NCBI RefSeq assembly: GCF_002865645.1
Contig: NW_020194589.1
Span: 914,812-978,811, forward strand
DNA length: 64,000 nucleotides
From: Hyaloscypha bicolor E
Taxonomy: Eukaryota > Ascomycota > Leotiomycetes > Helotiales > Hyaloscyphaceae
Reading direction: 5' to 3'
The notes under the pieces were generated by a model. The model did no database searches. It was not told where the DNA came from and saw only the letters and a program-made list of their open reading frames with translations. Positions 1 through 9,994 of this stretch are shown here, piece after piece; position 1 is the first letter of the stretch; each line of letters starts with the position of its first letter. A program made the translations under genes and the position numbers.

Positions 1-311
1 AATGCGGGTTGGTCGCACATGCACAGCACCAGTGTTGAATAAATCTGGCACTTGAACAAAACTGGCAACCATTAAGAAATCCTCCAACTTGACATGGCAA
101 AGTTTCCAAACCTGATGAACGTACTCCAAGCAAGTGCTTATTAGTCAAACATCACCAATACGATTTCCGGCTGCGTGGGAAATACGACGTCGCCTCGGCC
201 CGTTTCTTCGCTCGGTTGTCATCGCGCTTCAGCGCACTAGCTCCAGCGAGCTCCTCCCTTCCTGCCCCCTCATTAAGTCTTCTCATCACCCCACTCTTTC
301 TTTCTTGATCT

Positions 312-466
312 TTTTCCATCCAACAACGACCGGTATCTTCTTTCCAGCTAACAACGGCCGGCATCTTCTTTCCATCCAACAAGGACCGGCATCTTCTTTC
401 CATCCAACAACGGCTGGCATCTTCTTTCCATCCAACAACGACCGGCATCTTCTTTCCAGCCAAGTC
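312..466. repeat. 28-bp minisatellite, about 5.5 copies
   Basis: The core TTCCATCCAACAACGACCGG recurs at a strict 28-bp spacing (TTCCA at 314, 342, 370, 398, 426 and 454) with a few substitutions per copy. Because 28 is not a multiple of three, each copy shifts reading frame, so this is not a protein repeat even though short open frames cross it on both strands. It lies just downstream of the stop codon of the HET gene ending at 518, probably in its 3' UTR or terminator region. Confidence 0.9.
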
Positions 467-517
467 GGCTCGTTCCATCTGCTCTCCCTTCCGGCGCCAT
501 CGACCACACACCTCACA

Positions 518-3500
518 TCACCGCAGTTCAAAGGTCTGCGCCTGAATAAATTTCTCGTTCTGCAACTTGATTGCCTCGCCATTCATCATCCCATGTACAT
601 AGCATTCGCCGACGAGGCGGAAATAGAAAAGGTTTTGCATCACCTCATCAGTCACCTTGTCTTTCTGCATTTTCTTGCCTGCTTCAAATTCCTTCTTGCC
701 CTCTTCGAGCTCGGCTTGCCGCTCCTCCTTGGTCAGGGGTCTGTCACGAACCCTGGATTTCTTGGTGCCATCTTGCGTCTTCATCTCTTCCTGTTCGGCA
801 CCGGATTTACCATTCAGCGAGACGTCGTCGGGTCCATGGCTTTCATCGAGGGAAGCAGCTTCATCCGCAATCATTGTCTCTGCGTCTGAGACCACGTTCT
901 TGTCGACATGGGGAGGTGGGACTTCCTCCGTGGATTTTGCGGCCTCTGTCGGCAGCGATACTTTCTTCGGTGCTTCTGCCTTACTAGATCCTGCTCCGTC
1001 TGCGTCCACAGCCGGGCTCCCCTCCGGTATCACTTTCAGCGAAGATTTGCGCCTTTCAAGCGGTGCTGCCAGCTTTTTAGACTCCGCCAACTCTTCCTGG
1101 TTCAACGGCCACGTTCCTTTCCCACGACGTTGGCGGTATGCACCCATGCTTGACGACCCAGCCTCCCCTTCTCGAGTGCTATCCCGTCTCTTCCTATATC
1201 TATATCCGCAGATGGCTACGGCTGCTTCAAGGTTGCTGTAAAATTGTTTGTACCATTGATCATATCGGTCGATCAGCTCTGCTTTAAGTTCTGCTGGTTG
1301 TTTCTTAATCTTCTGGAGGACCACAGGCACACTGCATCCGTAGAGAATGCAGACTTGGAAACCTGCACTAACATCATCTCGAACTATCCCTAGACGTCCG
1401 TCTTTCGTCCTCATAAGCTGCCTATTCCAAATCACCTCTTGAACCCTTCGCAGGAATTGGGCAACAATTGTGCAGCGGCCTTCCTCGATCAGCTTCCTGC
1501 AATCGACGTATCCACCGGTCTTCGACATCGTCTTGGCCTTGTATCTCATGGACTCCTTGCAAGCTCGGGGGAAGTACGTAGGAGGATTATGGCCATTCTG
1601 AGCTCGGTCTGCAACAAGTGTGCGCCAGAACTCATCCGGCGGGTTTTTGTCGGTATCATCCCAACCTCCAGCTGGCAACCAACGGTACGGTATATTGCCA
1701 TTGGCAGCAAGATGCTCCACAGTTGCCACCTCGTCAAGGACGAACCCACGAACAAACATACTGTACTCTGGATATGTTGAATTGGGCTTCTTCAGGGTTG
1801 ACCATTTCCTAAATTCGAGCTTGTCAAGATCTAGTTCCTTTTCTCCTGCAGCGGTGTAAGTCCTCCGTCCAGATTCATCAGGGAGCCCGACCAAAGCGTC
1901 TGCATTTTGACGTTCCATTCGAAGTCCCACGGTCGGGTGCTCCTCCATTTCAAAAGCAGCCCCGCTCAGTCCTGGAATCCATGAGGGTAAAGGAATTTCC
2001 CGATCCTTCTCTTCCACCTCTTCTCCCTTTCTCGCTTCGAGTTTCTTGTGCTCCTCCTTCTTCAGATGGCTCTTCCCCTTCTCCTTCTCGTGTTTCTTGT
2101 CCCTGGCAGGTTTTAGGAAATCGGGGTCGTCGTGACTCTTCATTACAGTTGGCGCCCAAGCACGACACAAGATGTCCAATGCCCTCTTCTTGTCTGCTTT
2201 ACGAATAGAAAATTCAATGAATTCTTGATAGACATCAATGACAGGGAGGCGGTAATCAACGTTGTACGCTTTATTGGCGAATCCCTCCTTTGGTGCAAAC
2301 TTCAAGGCAAACTTTTCTTCCTTTGTTAGTTCCTTGGTATCCGAATCCTTGAAGAGGTTCTTGGGAGTAGTCTCCTTCGAGATCGCGAGGAGAGCGTAGA
2401 TCGTGTCACGAGGCTGTGTAGCCTCGAAAACCGAGAGTCGAGAGACCAGGAATTCTAGTGAGGAGAGAGGCATGCGTTCACCAGACATCGAGTTGCGGAA
2501 TAGATTGCTCGTAGCGTCAACAAGCAGCGCCGCGCCTAAAGATGAAACATCTCCAAAGAAGTTTGGGATGTTCCCAAATGACCGATCCAGCTTCATGACG
2601 TCGGACAGCCGATGCGTCGCAGTTTCGACCTCGACAAAGAGGGAAACAGCGTCGGCAAAGTCTTGCCATGAGTTCGAATCTTTCCCGCAATAGATGGTGC
2701 CGCCACGAGGCGATAGCGCTATTTCCTGCACAACCCATCGTCTGGAAAACCAGGGCCTTTTCATGAGTCTGATGAGCGCAGCCCAGTGCTTTGCGAGTTT
2801 GGGATTCTCGATCAACTCATCGAACGTCCAAAGTTCCAGTACTCTGTCTCTAATAAAGTCCATAGCCGTCTTGCTGTCTTCGCCCTCCTCGCCAAGCCAG
2901 ATGCAAACCTTCTCCGCGCCGCCATAAATCCTGTCCATCCGTGGCACTTGCTGGTTGCGCTCCTTCGTATCGTTCTGGTTGATACATATTGCGTCGATCC
3001 ATAACTGGCGGACCTCATCGTTTGTGCGCAAGGCCCATAGAGCCCGCTTCAAGTTTTTGGAGATGCGAAACGCGAAGACGTTGTCCCCATCATTGACGCG
3101 CAGCACCTCGTCCTGCGGCTCACGTCCCCAACACCACGAGACTGCCTCGTACGATGTCTTCTTCTTCGATGCTTCCTTCCCCTTCGTGTCTTCGTCTGGG
3201 ATCATGGCTTCCCTCTCAACCCCACTCGGCCGACGAGAAACTGGCGTCTCTTCCTCGACATCTTTTGTCTCGTACTTCTCCAGTACTCGTCTCAGCTTCA
3301 ATAGTTCAATCGGGTCGCCGAACTCAACAGTCGCCTCGCCGCTCTCCTTCTCCTCCCCTCTCGGCTTGTCAGGGGCAGCCTCAGGGGCGTCTCCCTCCCC
3401 CGGAAGGTCGATCTCGACGATCTCGCAATCGATATCCAATTGCGTATCGTTTGCCGGTCTGAGCCTGAGAAGACGCAAGGCGTCGGCGTTCTTGAGTGCT

Positions 3501-3601
3501 GTGTACTCGTACGGCGGCAACTTCTTGCGTTTCTTCGCCTCCTTCACCTCCTTCGCTTCGCTCGCGTCCGGCGTCTCTTTTAACTCGGCGGGGAAGGGCA
3601 T
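518..3601 (-). CDS. HET-domain (heterokaryon incompatibility) protein, large charged form
   Basis: Intronless minus-strand frame of 1027 residues from the ATG at 3601. The frame stays open further upstream, with another ATG at 3661; I prefer 3601 because it has a purine at -3 and directly precedes the family-like PYEYTALKNADALRLLRLRP segment. The HET core spans roughly residues 150-300: YEAVSWCWG, then LWIDAICINQND, then RMDRIYGGAEKVCIWLG, then WFSRRWVVQEIALSP. These are the signature blocks of PF06985 proteins, which trigger growth arrest or cell death on non-self fusion. Between the N-terminal strand and the HET core lies an acidic insert, and residues about 510-570 and 770-980 are lysine/glutamate-rich low-complexity sequence, making the protein longer than a usual HET protein of about 600-800 residues. 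The C-terminal segment with FRLVGECYVHGMMNGEA is typical of the end of this family. The partner ligand cannot be told from sequence. Confidence 0.9.
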   Translation of the reverse strand: MPFPAELKETPDASEAKEVKEAKKRKKLPPYEYTALKNADALRLLRLRPANDTQLDIDCEIVEIDLPGEGDAPEAAPDKPRGEEKESGEATVEFGDPIELLKLRRVLEKYETKDVEEETPVSRRPSGVEREAMIPDEDTKGKEASKKKTSYEAVSWCWGREPQDEVLRVNDGDNVFAFRISKNLKRALWALRTNDEVRQLWIDAICINQNDTKERNQQVPRMDRIYGGAEKVCIWLGEEGEDSKTAMDFIRDRVLELWTFDELIENPKLAKHWAALIRLMKRPWFSRRWVVQEIALSPRGGTIYCGKDSNSWQDFADAVSLFVEVETATHRLSDVMKLDRSFGNIPNFFGDVSSLGAALLVDATSNLFRNSMSGERMPLSSLEFLVSRLSVFEATQPRDTIYALLAISKETTPKNLFKDSDTKELTKEEKFALKFAPKEGFANKAYNVDYRLPVIDVYQEFIEFSIRKADKKRALDILCRAWAPTVMKSHDDPDFLKPARDKKHEKEKGKSHLKKEEHKKLEARKGEEVEEKDREIPLPSWIPGLSGAAFEMEEHPTVGLRMERQNADALVGLPDESGRRTYTAAGEKELDLDKLEFRKWSTLKKPNSTYPEYSMFVRGFVLDEVATVEHLAANGNIPYRWLPAGGWDDTDKNPPDEFWRTLVADRAQNGHNPPTYFPRACKESMRYKAKTMSKTGGYVDCRKLIEEGRCTIVAQFLRRVQEVIWNRQLMRTKDGRLGIVRDDVSAGFQVCILYGCSVPVVLQKIKKQPAELKAELIDRYDQWYKQFYSNLEAAVAICGYRYRKRRDSTREGEAGSSSMGAYRQRRGKGTWPLNQEELAESKKLAAPLERRKSSLKVIPEGSPAVDADGAGSSKAEAPKKVSLPTEAAKSTEEVPPPHVDKNVVSDAETMIADEAASLDESHGPDDVSLNGKSGAEQEEMKTQDGTKKSRVRDRPLTKEERQAELEEGKKEFEAGKKMQKDKVTDEVMQNLFYFRLVGECYVHGMMNGEAIKLQNEKFIQAQTFELR

Positions 3602-5092
3602 CCTGGAGGCGATCTTCGGCCAGCAGGCGGTGTCAGTGGACAATGCAACGGACCGATGCATAGCTAAACTCGCGACGACAGGATAAACAGCTCTGTTATA
3701 ATTAGATCCCGCCTTCCCAGGAAGAATATCTGCTGGGGGGGTGGGGCTGAACAAATTCAATGTTGTGGGAACCGGGACATCCCGTCTGCAGCACCACGCC
3801 CCACCGCGGGAACTGCGCCGGGATCTGGGGGATCGATTTTTCGGGGAAGGGGGGGGGGGAGAGTCTTCATTGGCTTGTGTAACAGGGCCGTCAATGTGGG
3901 GGGTGGGAACATGGCGAACGGGAATCGGCCGGGTGTCTCATCTATCCAGCCAAAAATATCACTCTCGCTGCAGGCGGGAAAGTGCAAGTCATGGGAGCGC
4001 CACACAACCTCTTTCTGTTCCTGTCCCTATTCAGTGAGAACAACGTGCCATCAATCAACCCTTCTCATTCGAGAATCGGGGTTATCTTTGAAGCGCCCCC
4101 ATCTTGCGAGTGTGGTTGGTTTGGCCTGGGGAGCAGCGCCAGCACTGACACCGACACCCTCCATCGGTCCGGGAACTGCTTCCCGTGCCGTGCCGTGCCC
4201 CATCGCGCGCGAACCGAGGTGTGCGGGTGGAAGCTTGATTTCTCTGACCGGTCGGTCTGGGCATGCAGGGGTGCCCCTTTGAAATTTTGAGTGGGCGGGC
4301 GATCGGGATCTGTGTGGGGAAGATGGGTTGGGGTGGCACCTGGTGGCGTCGTTCGGCGCTTAGAGAAGGTTTTTGCAAAATTTGGAGGTGGTGTAGGTGG
4401 TGTCGCTTCTTCAGGTGAGGATGAGGCTGAGACTGAGGCTGAGACTTGGCTCAGGTGTGGTGGCACAGGGACGAGGCTCTGATGGGATTGTGTGAGGGTG
4501 AAGATTTGATGAGCTGTGAGGACTCTGGCTCATATCCTAGGTCTATTCATTATACCAATCGACTTTGGTTGGGAAGGCAGTAAACCAAAGAGTGAAGGTA
4601 AGTCGCGCAAAGTCTCAACATCTCGATCAGATTTGCATCCGCGGTTCTGCGTTTGGCAGGCTGTAAGATAAGTCGGTCGGTCAGTCAGTCATATGTTTGA
4701 ACCGACTGACTGATGTGATTAGTAATCAAAGTCTTCAACTGACTGACTAACTGATTTCGACTGATCAGCTGCTGATTAGTTGGGCTATATGCTAACTGAT
4801 TGACTTACTTGGTTTTATTTCCTCGACTGATGGACCGATTACTGATGAAACAAAAATTTCATAAGCGCTCCCCTTGCATATACCCATGAGTTGGAGCCAC
4901 CTTGGCGAAGTATTCCAAAAGCCAACCACTTCTCGCAAGGCAAATTGCTTGAAAGCGGTGATGCAGCCAGAAATACCGGTATGAATTCTTCTAAAGACAC
5001 TTTCTCTAGCTACTTATTGAAAAAAAATTGTTCGTTGTTCATGGAGAGTGTGGTACGGTACTCTGAGGTAAGAAGTAATCGGTGAGTACTAC
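3602..5092. other. intergenic region between the two HET genes
   Basis: No convincing gene. The part next to the upstream HET gene has G-runs near 3845-3860 and is fairly GC-rich, as expected of a promoter for the leftward gene. A 133-codon minus-strand frame at 4065-4466 is proline/serine/threonine-rich, lacks any recognisable domain and overlaps other equally long frames, so I do not call it. A GACT-type simple repeat lies at 4674-4850. Confidence 0.6.
4674..4850. repeat. degenerate (GACT)n / (AGTC)n microsatellite
   Basis: Clusters of GGTCGGTCAGTCAGTC, CGACTGACTGACTG and ACTGACTGACTAACTG occur within 180 bp, alternating between the two strand orientations of a tetranucleotide (AGTC and GACT). 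Intervening bases look like decayed units. Confidence 0.75.
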
Positions 5093-6787
5093 TTAAGCGC
5101 GAGAAGGACTTCCATCACTCTTAATGTCTTCGGTCCACACCTCTAGCGACTTGTGGCCGGAATGTTCACCCACCATCCTTGCCATAACTTTCAATTTCCG
5201 GCGCATGACTGTCAACCCTTCGCTAGGTAAATCTCCGATATCAAAGATTTCCTTAATATCCCCCCACAAAAGATTAGAACCAGCTTGAGAGATCAGTCCT
5301 ATCTCAGCCCTGTAGACATGAGGATCAAGGACGTAAACACCGTTATAAAAAAACAAGATGCATACGCCACGATCCCAATTAGCGTTACTAAATTTGAGCG
5401 AAACCATGCCCCATATTTTAAAACCACTCTCCAGGTGCCAATACCGTTTGCAAGAGTTCCATTTGTCAGCTGGGGCGACAGACTGAATGGTAAAGTCAGT
5501 TCCTTCCCTGATTTTCAGAGGTAAAGTCGGATGCCGGGCAGATTTTGGTGCTTGTGTGAGGAGATAAATCGCCCGAGGTCTCGTCGATTCTGTGCAAAAC
5601 GCATCGACATAGTCAATGTGTATCAAGGATTTCCTGGATCTGATGAAACCGTCAGGGCTTATCTTATCCAAGACGACACCCCAATCATCCTCCTCAAACC
5701 CCGACCTGGTATTACTTATAACCAAAACATATTTGCGACCATCACCACAGCATTTACAGCGAATAAAAGGACATCCTTGCAAGCATATCTCGAGCAAACT
5801 GCAATAGATCTTAATGCCGCGATTTGTGACTGAGTGCTCGACTGACTGCATGATATTATAAGAAGGTGGGGTCAAAAATTCGCTTGGGGATGTTGCCAGG
5901 ACGCTGTAGAAATCGTCTCGATTGTCATCTCCATGGTCACAGTTGAATTTACAGCCATCCTTGAGTACCGGTTGGGAAATGACCGATAAACAACTCTCTT
6001 CGGAAGTCCATCCAAATATGCTGAGATCACTATTGTTCTTGATGATCTCTTCCTGAAGCCGGGTGAAGGCCTTATTCCCTTCTCCGTATAATAATGGCAT
6101 GTTGACATCGAAGATTCCAAGCAGACAGTAGGCCACATCTTCCACTCTTGTCGTTTTTCTTTTTGAGGCCCATGCCATTCGCTCCGCAATGGATATATCG
6201 GCCAGCATTTTATGACCCCACAAGACGGCGCGGCCGATATGCGTTATCGACCAAAGAGGCTCCGCCAAATCATCCTTCGTACCTCGAAAACCCCAGGTCT
6301 CGTCGTAGAAACGTACTGTCTTGGGCGCAATCAGCTCCTGGAGAGTCCAGCCCCGCGTGAACCATTTACAGCCTTGCAACTCATTGCGGCTCGCCAATGA
6401 ATAGTCCTGACGGCTATCGTCGACCCCCAGATATTTCATGACAGCGTCCTGTCTCGGTGAAAGATCAGACAGATATGCGTAGCAGACAACAGCGTTCTTA
6501 TACCATTGAAACATGGAATTGATAGCTTCAGTCAGCTCTGCGCTGCTGCTTTTATCGATACAACAGGTATCCACCCAGGCATATTTGATATGATCTCTAG
6601 CCGCAAGGCTGCACGTCCACTCGATCTTGGCAAACCCCTCTTTCTCGATTGTGTCGGCGTTCGGGCAGATAAACTCCTGGAGAGAGACTTCCTCTTCACT
6701 CCAGGTATGGGATAGGATTGCGTATTGGGGTGCTGGTCGCACAGTGAAGTCCTCGAGCTGCATGGTCTCGACGTTGATCAACCACAT
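5093..6787 (-). CDS. HET-domain protein of the HET-E/HET-D-like class
   Basis: Intronless minus-strand frame, 564 residues from the ATG at 6787. The frame is open to an ATG at 6985, but the canonical start of this family, M-W-L-(I/L)-(N/D), is exactly at 6787. The HET domain occupies about residues 22-200: YAILSHTWSEEEVSLQEF, YAWVDTCCIDKSSSAELTEA, INSMFQWYKNAVVCYAYLSD and WFTRGWTLQELIAPKTVRFY. It is followed by the conserved ERMAWASKRKTTRVEDVAYC and LLGIFDVNMPLLYGEGNKAF blocks. In Podospora this N-terminal module is fused to NACHT-WD40; here it is stand-alone, which is common in fungal genomes. Expected role: effector domain of vegetative incompatibility or NLR-linked cell death. It is co-oriented with the other HET gene and the NLR-like gene in this segment. 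No lesion is seen. Confidence 0.93.
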   Translation of the reverse strand: MWLINVETMQLEDFTVRPAPQYAILSHTWSEEEVSLQEFICPNADTIEKEGFAKIEWTCSLAARDHIKYAWVDTCCIDKSSSAELTEAINSMFQWYKNAVVCYAYLSDLSPRQDAVMKYLGVDDSRQDYSLASRNELQGCKWFTRGWTLQELIAPKTVRFYDETWGFRGTKDDLAEPLWSITHIGRAVLWGHKMLADISIAERMAWASKRKTTRVEDVAYCLLGIFDVNMPLLYGEGNKAFTRLQEEIIKNNSDLSIFGWTSEESCLSVISQPVLKDGCKFNCDHGDDNRDDFYSVLATSPSEFLTPPSYNIMQSVEHSVTNRGIKIYCSLLEICLQGCPFIRCKCCGDGRKYVLVISNTRSGFEEDDWGVVLDKISPDGFIRSRKSLIHIDYVDAFCTESTRPRAIYLLTQAPKSARHPTLPLKIREGTDFTIQSVAPADKWNSCKRYWHLESGFKIWGMVSLKFSNANWDRGVCILFFYNGVYVLDPHVYRAEIGLISQAGSNLLWGDIKEIFDIGDLPSEGLTVMRRKLKVMARMVGEHSGHKSLEVWTEDIKSDGSPSRA

Positions 6788-6987
6788 CTTGGTCGATAGA
6801 TCTCCGACTTCGAAGGAGAAATATGATGCGACGTATGGCTTGCTACTTGAACGGGTTTTCAGGTTGCTGGGAAAGATGATGTGCAAAGCTCTCGAAGTCC
6901 CGATGGTATTGAGAGAAGGCTTGGTGATCGGCGTTGGAGGTTGGTTTAAGCAGCATGGTAGCCTGGTGGCTGACAGGGGCCTCATGG

Positions 6988-7409
6988 TGATCTGTGCGCA
7001 GGAAATCTCCCCCCTTAAAGTCTAAAAAAAGGCACAATCTTTGAAAGCGAAATTGTGCCAACTACAATGCTGGCTTGAGTTTAGATTTTGATTTGGCGAT
7101 ATAGGGAAGTTTGGAGAGCGGTGGCGTTGTTGGGCTCTTAGATAGCCTCGGGAGATCTGGAGACTCGAAAGGGAACGATAATTTTATTGACCTTCTCGTT
7201 TTGGGCCGAGCATTTCTGCAACATATTGAGATGAAAGTGATGGACATCCCAAGTATCGAAGAAATCGTTGGCTTACAGATCTGGAAACAGATCGAGGAAG
7301 TTGTGCTTTTGGACACACTGAAGAAGTCAAGATAGTTGACCATCTTCCACATAAAGAAATCTAACCGTCCAGGTCCAACTCCAAGTCTGAACAGAATACA
7401 ATAGCTGAG
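6988..7409. other. intergenic, no supported gene
   Basis: Overlapping short frames on both strands (for example 7062-7352 minus with an ATG, and 7111-7335 plus) have no recognised motif. The region probably holds the 5' region of the HET gene at 6787 and the 3' end of the decayed gene to its right. Confidence 0.5.
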
Positions 7410-9175
7410 CTAACACTCGCAATATCCGGGTATTGATACTAAACTATCAAATGAAGTTCCTCCTCTAAGATGAGTGAGAACGGCTACCTCATCCCTTGCA
7501 TCTCTCAAGTTCTCAACCTCCGCCCGCAACTCCTCCCCACTCTCACCACACACACTATCTAACCACAAAAACCTGTCCGTAATCCTTGTCACCACATACC
7601 AATCTGCCTACAACACCTCCTTAACTATCTTCAACTGTTCCACAAACCAGGCTCTCTCCGGTTTATCCAAGCTCGCAATGCCGCCTAGGACGAGCCCCCA
7701 AAGCAGAAATTTGTCTAAGTGGTACTGTAATTTTTGGGATGCGCAATTAGAGGTATTCCTCTGAAGTACCAGAAGGCTGGATATTCCGATCACGGCTTTC
7801 AGGCGCGAGACGTAAATCTGCAGCATATCGTACGTATTGGGTAGCGGTGCAACAACCGCAACAACCGCAACGCCGAAGATCATCGCTGCGAGGATTTAGG
7901 TATGGTGTTGGTTCATGGCCCAGACTTTCACGGAGGCGATGTAGTTTTCGTGACTGCGGAAGACGGTGAGGATGGGCTGGGAGAAGGAGTCCATGGCGGA
8001 CATGATGTCGCCGCTGTGGTAGTAGGTGTTGGCTTGTCCCTCGGGTCAGGGAATAGAAGTGAAAGGGAGAGGAAACCGAACCCGACGACCGTCTTGGCTA
8101 GGCCAGGTATTTGGAATGTCTCAAGGCCTCCTCTGAGATTTGGCAGATCTAGGACAGCTTTTCTGCGCTCAAAAATAGACTTGATATGTCCGTAGATGTT
8201 CAGCCACTGTGCTTTTCTTAGCGGAAAGTTGAAGGGCCTCCTCTTCTCCTCGGTGACTTTCAAGGTCTCGTGGAAGACGAGTACCAAGATCGCGAGGATA
8301 ATATCGTCACTGGAAATCTCGCCCCCGTTTGCAATGACCTCGTTGAGCTTTCTGATTACGAGTAGCTTGTGTGGGAGCGCCTCCACGGAATTGGGATAGA
8401 TCTGATTATATCGAAGAAAGTCCATGTGGATCGAGCCTGTGAAAGTTAAAGTATGAAATAAGAGGGGATTATCCAGACTCGCTGTGAACCGCGCCTTGGA
8501 CACTATGTTCGCGCCAGAGCTAGCGCGAACCGGAAGTTCATCATCGGGACATAGCCGTGGCACGAAGCAAGTGGCAACGGGGAGCGTGAGGTTTTGTCTG
8601 ACCGAGACAGGGGCAGCTTCAAGGAGTCGACATATCGAAATCCATCAACTCGTGTAAGGAGTCACTTAGATTCTCAATTGGATAGGTTGAGAAGGGATCA
8701 CTTCGACCAGAACCCAAGATCTCGAGCAAGCCCAGCTTAGGTTGCTTCTTCAATCCCTGATTTGTAGAACGACAATTCATGATATCCTGTCTACGCGATG
8801 ATTGAGATGTGGACAACGGAATTGCCTTTTGCATGCTTTTCAATAGAGTCTATTGTCCTCGCCACAATCTAGCTCGGCGGTTTCTGAAGATTCAGGAATT
8901 GTTGGTGGGGTGAACTGTAGAAGGAAAAACTCAAAATCTGGATCACGAACCACGTCTGGGAAGACCTCTCGTACAACCGCCTGAGGCAGGAGAGGTTGCC
9001 ATTGCCGGCTCAACCCCATTTCCTCAATCCCCCACGCAGTCTTGTGCTTCTGATTGAACTCCTTGGCCGCAAATTTCCGGACATGGGATCGAATATCTGG
9101 TCTATAACCTATTTTGTACTGTCTATGTTGATTGGTCTGTTTCGACAAATAAGAAATTTCTTATTGGAGTTGGGT
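7410..9175 (-). pseudogene. decayed fungal transcription-factor-domain gene (Fungal_trans_2-like)
   Basis: Minus-strand segments in successive frames match, in order, blocks I associate with a large Pezizomycotina family annotated as fungal-specific transcription factor domain (sometimes tachykinin-family) proteins: FLFVETDQS then PDIRSHVRKFAAKEFNQKHK (9165-9030); SGRSDPFSTYPIENLSDSLH (about 8720-8650); NPLLFHTLTFTGSIHMDFLR with VIANGGEISSDDIILAILVL (8480-8280); NLRGGLETFQIPGLAKTVV (about 8150-8090); LWGLVLGGIASLDKPERAWF (7700-7650); and DRFLWLDSVCGESGEELRAE (7580-7510). Lesions: an in-frame TAG between KIVKEVL and ADWYVV near 7600, a TAG after FLFVETDQST near 9137, and a frameshift between that block and PDIRSHVRK. 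Each TAG needs one C-to-T change from CAG. Some frame changes could be small introns (a 46-nt GTGAAA...CAG candidate near 7890-7940). No Zn2Cys6 DNA-binding motif is visible. Confidence 0.6.
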
Positions 9176-9281
9176 ATGCCTGCAGTTTGCGACGAGTGGG
9201 AGTGCATAGAAATGCTAGGATGTGGAAAGCAAGAGTCCATCTTTCTCGGGCTGCACTTGGAGCACTGAGGAAGTCAGTAAT

Positions 9282-9591
9282 CTCGTTGCTATCCCTCTGC
9301 GGTCACTGCCCTTTTCGGGACGTCAGATATGATAACCTACAAGTTAGATAGGTAAGACAAGACTCCTCAACCTATAAAAGACAACAGGATTGCCGTAAAT
9401 AGACGGTCAAAGTATCATCCTAGTACTGTGGATATCAACGACTCGAGTTGCTATCCTTTTGCGGTCACTACCCTATTGTGATATCAGACCTGAAATCTTA
9501 AAGATTCGGTAGATAGGAAGGACTTCTCGACCGAGAAAAGACGAACAAGATCCACGTCAACGCACTGTTAAAAGCACGAACTGAGGAACTG
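9282..9591. repeat. imperfect direct repeat, two copies of about 150 bp
   Basis: Copy A (about 9282-9431) and copy B (about 9442-9591) align along their length: GTTGCTATCC(C/T)..TGCGGTCACT(G/A)CCCT, then GTTAGATAGG / GGTAGATAGGAAGGAC, then a GACTCCTCAACC / GACTTCTCGACC block, then AAAAGAC and a GATTGCCGT / GATCCACGT block. The copies are diverged by substitutions and small indels. No coding frame spans them. Confidence 0.7.
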
Positions 9592-9994
9592 ATGAAGCCC
9601 ATAGTTGTGGGTAATATGTGCGGCAGGGTGGATGATTAATTGTTGTGCCTGCTACAGTAATTGCTACTTGTCAATCGATTCAGATGCAGTGGTATCCATT
9701 TCATTTTCTATTTGTCGAGCCGGGCCACAGGACCAGTACTTAAACAATACCCGCATCTGGTATTACGCCGACTAAGTTACTATTGCTTCTGGTTATCTAT
9801 GACTTGAATAGCAATTCTAGGAGTGGAGCCCATGCATCCCTCCTTTGCCACTTCTGTGGTGTGAAGATGGTCTTCCAATTTGCTTTGAACCTGACGGTAA
9901 CGCTGGAAGAAGTGTGAAGATACCTGTGTCCATGCCTCCACTCTGTAGTGCCGGTTTCCCCATTGCACCAAAGGTTATTGGCAATTCTGGCAGG
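9592..9994. other. intergenic, downstream of the ankyrin-ZZ reading frame
   Basis: Nothing recognisable. Short frames at 9780-10002 on the minus strand and 9845-10186 on the plus strand overlap the end of the ankyrin gene and have no motif. Confidence 0.5.

Noticed and set aside
134..889. 251-codon plus-strand open frame opposite the end of the large HET gene
   Set aside because: It crosses the 28-bp minisatellite and is the antisense shadow of the HET gene; no domain, and serine/leucine-rich composition typical of antisense frames.
3602..3760. Extension of the HET frame to a TTG at 3760
   Set aside because: TTG is not a credible fungal start here. In-frame ATG codons exist at 3661 and 3601, and the latter sits directly before family-like sequence.
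4065..4466. 133-codon minus-strand frame in the intergenic region
   Set aside because: Proline/serine-rich, no motif, and overlapped by equally long frames; fits GC-biased promoter DNA.
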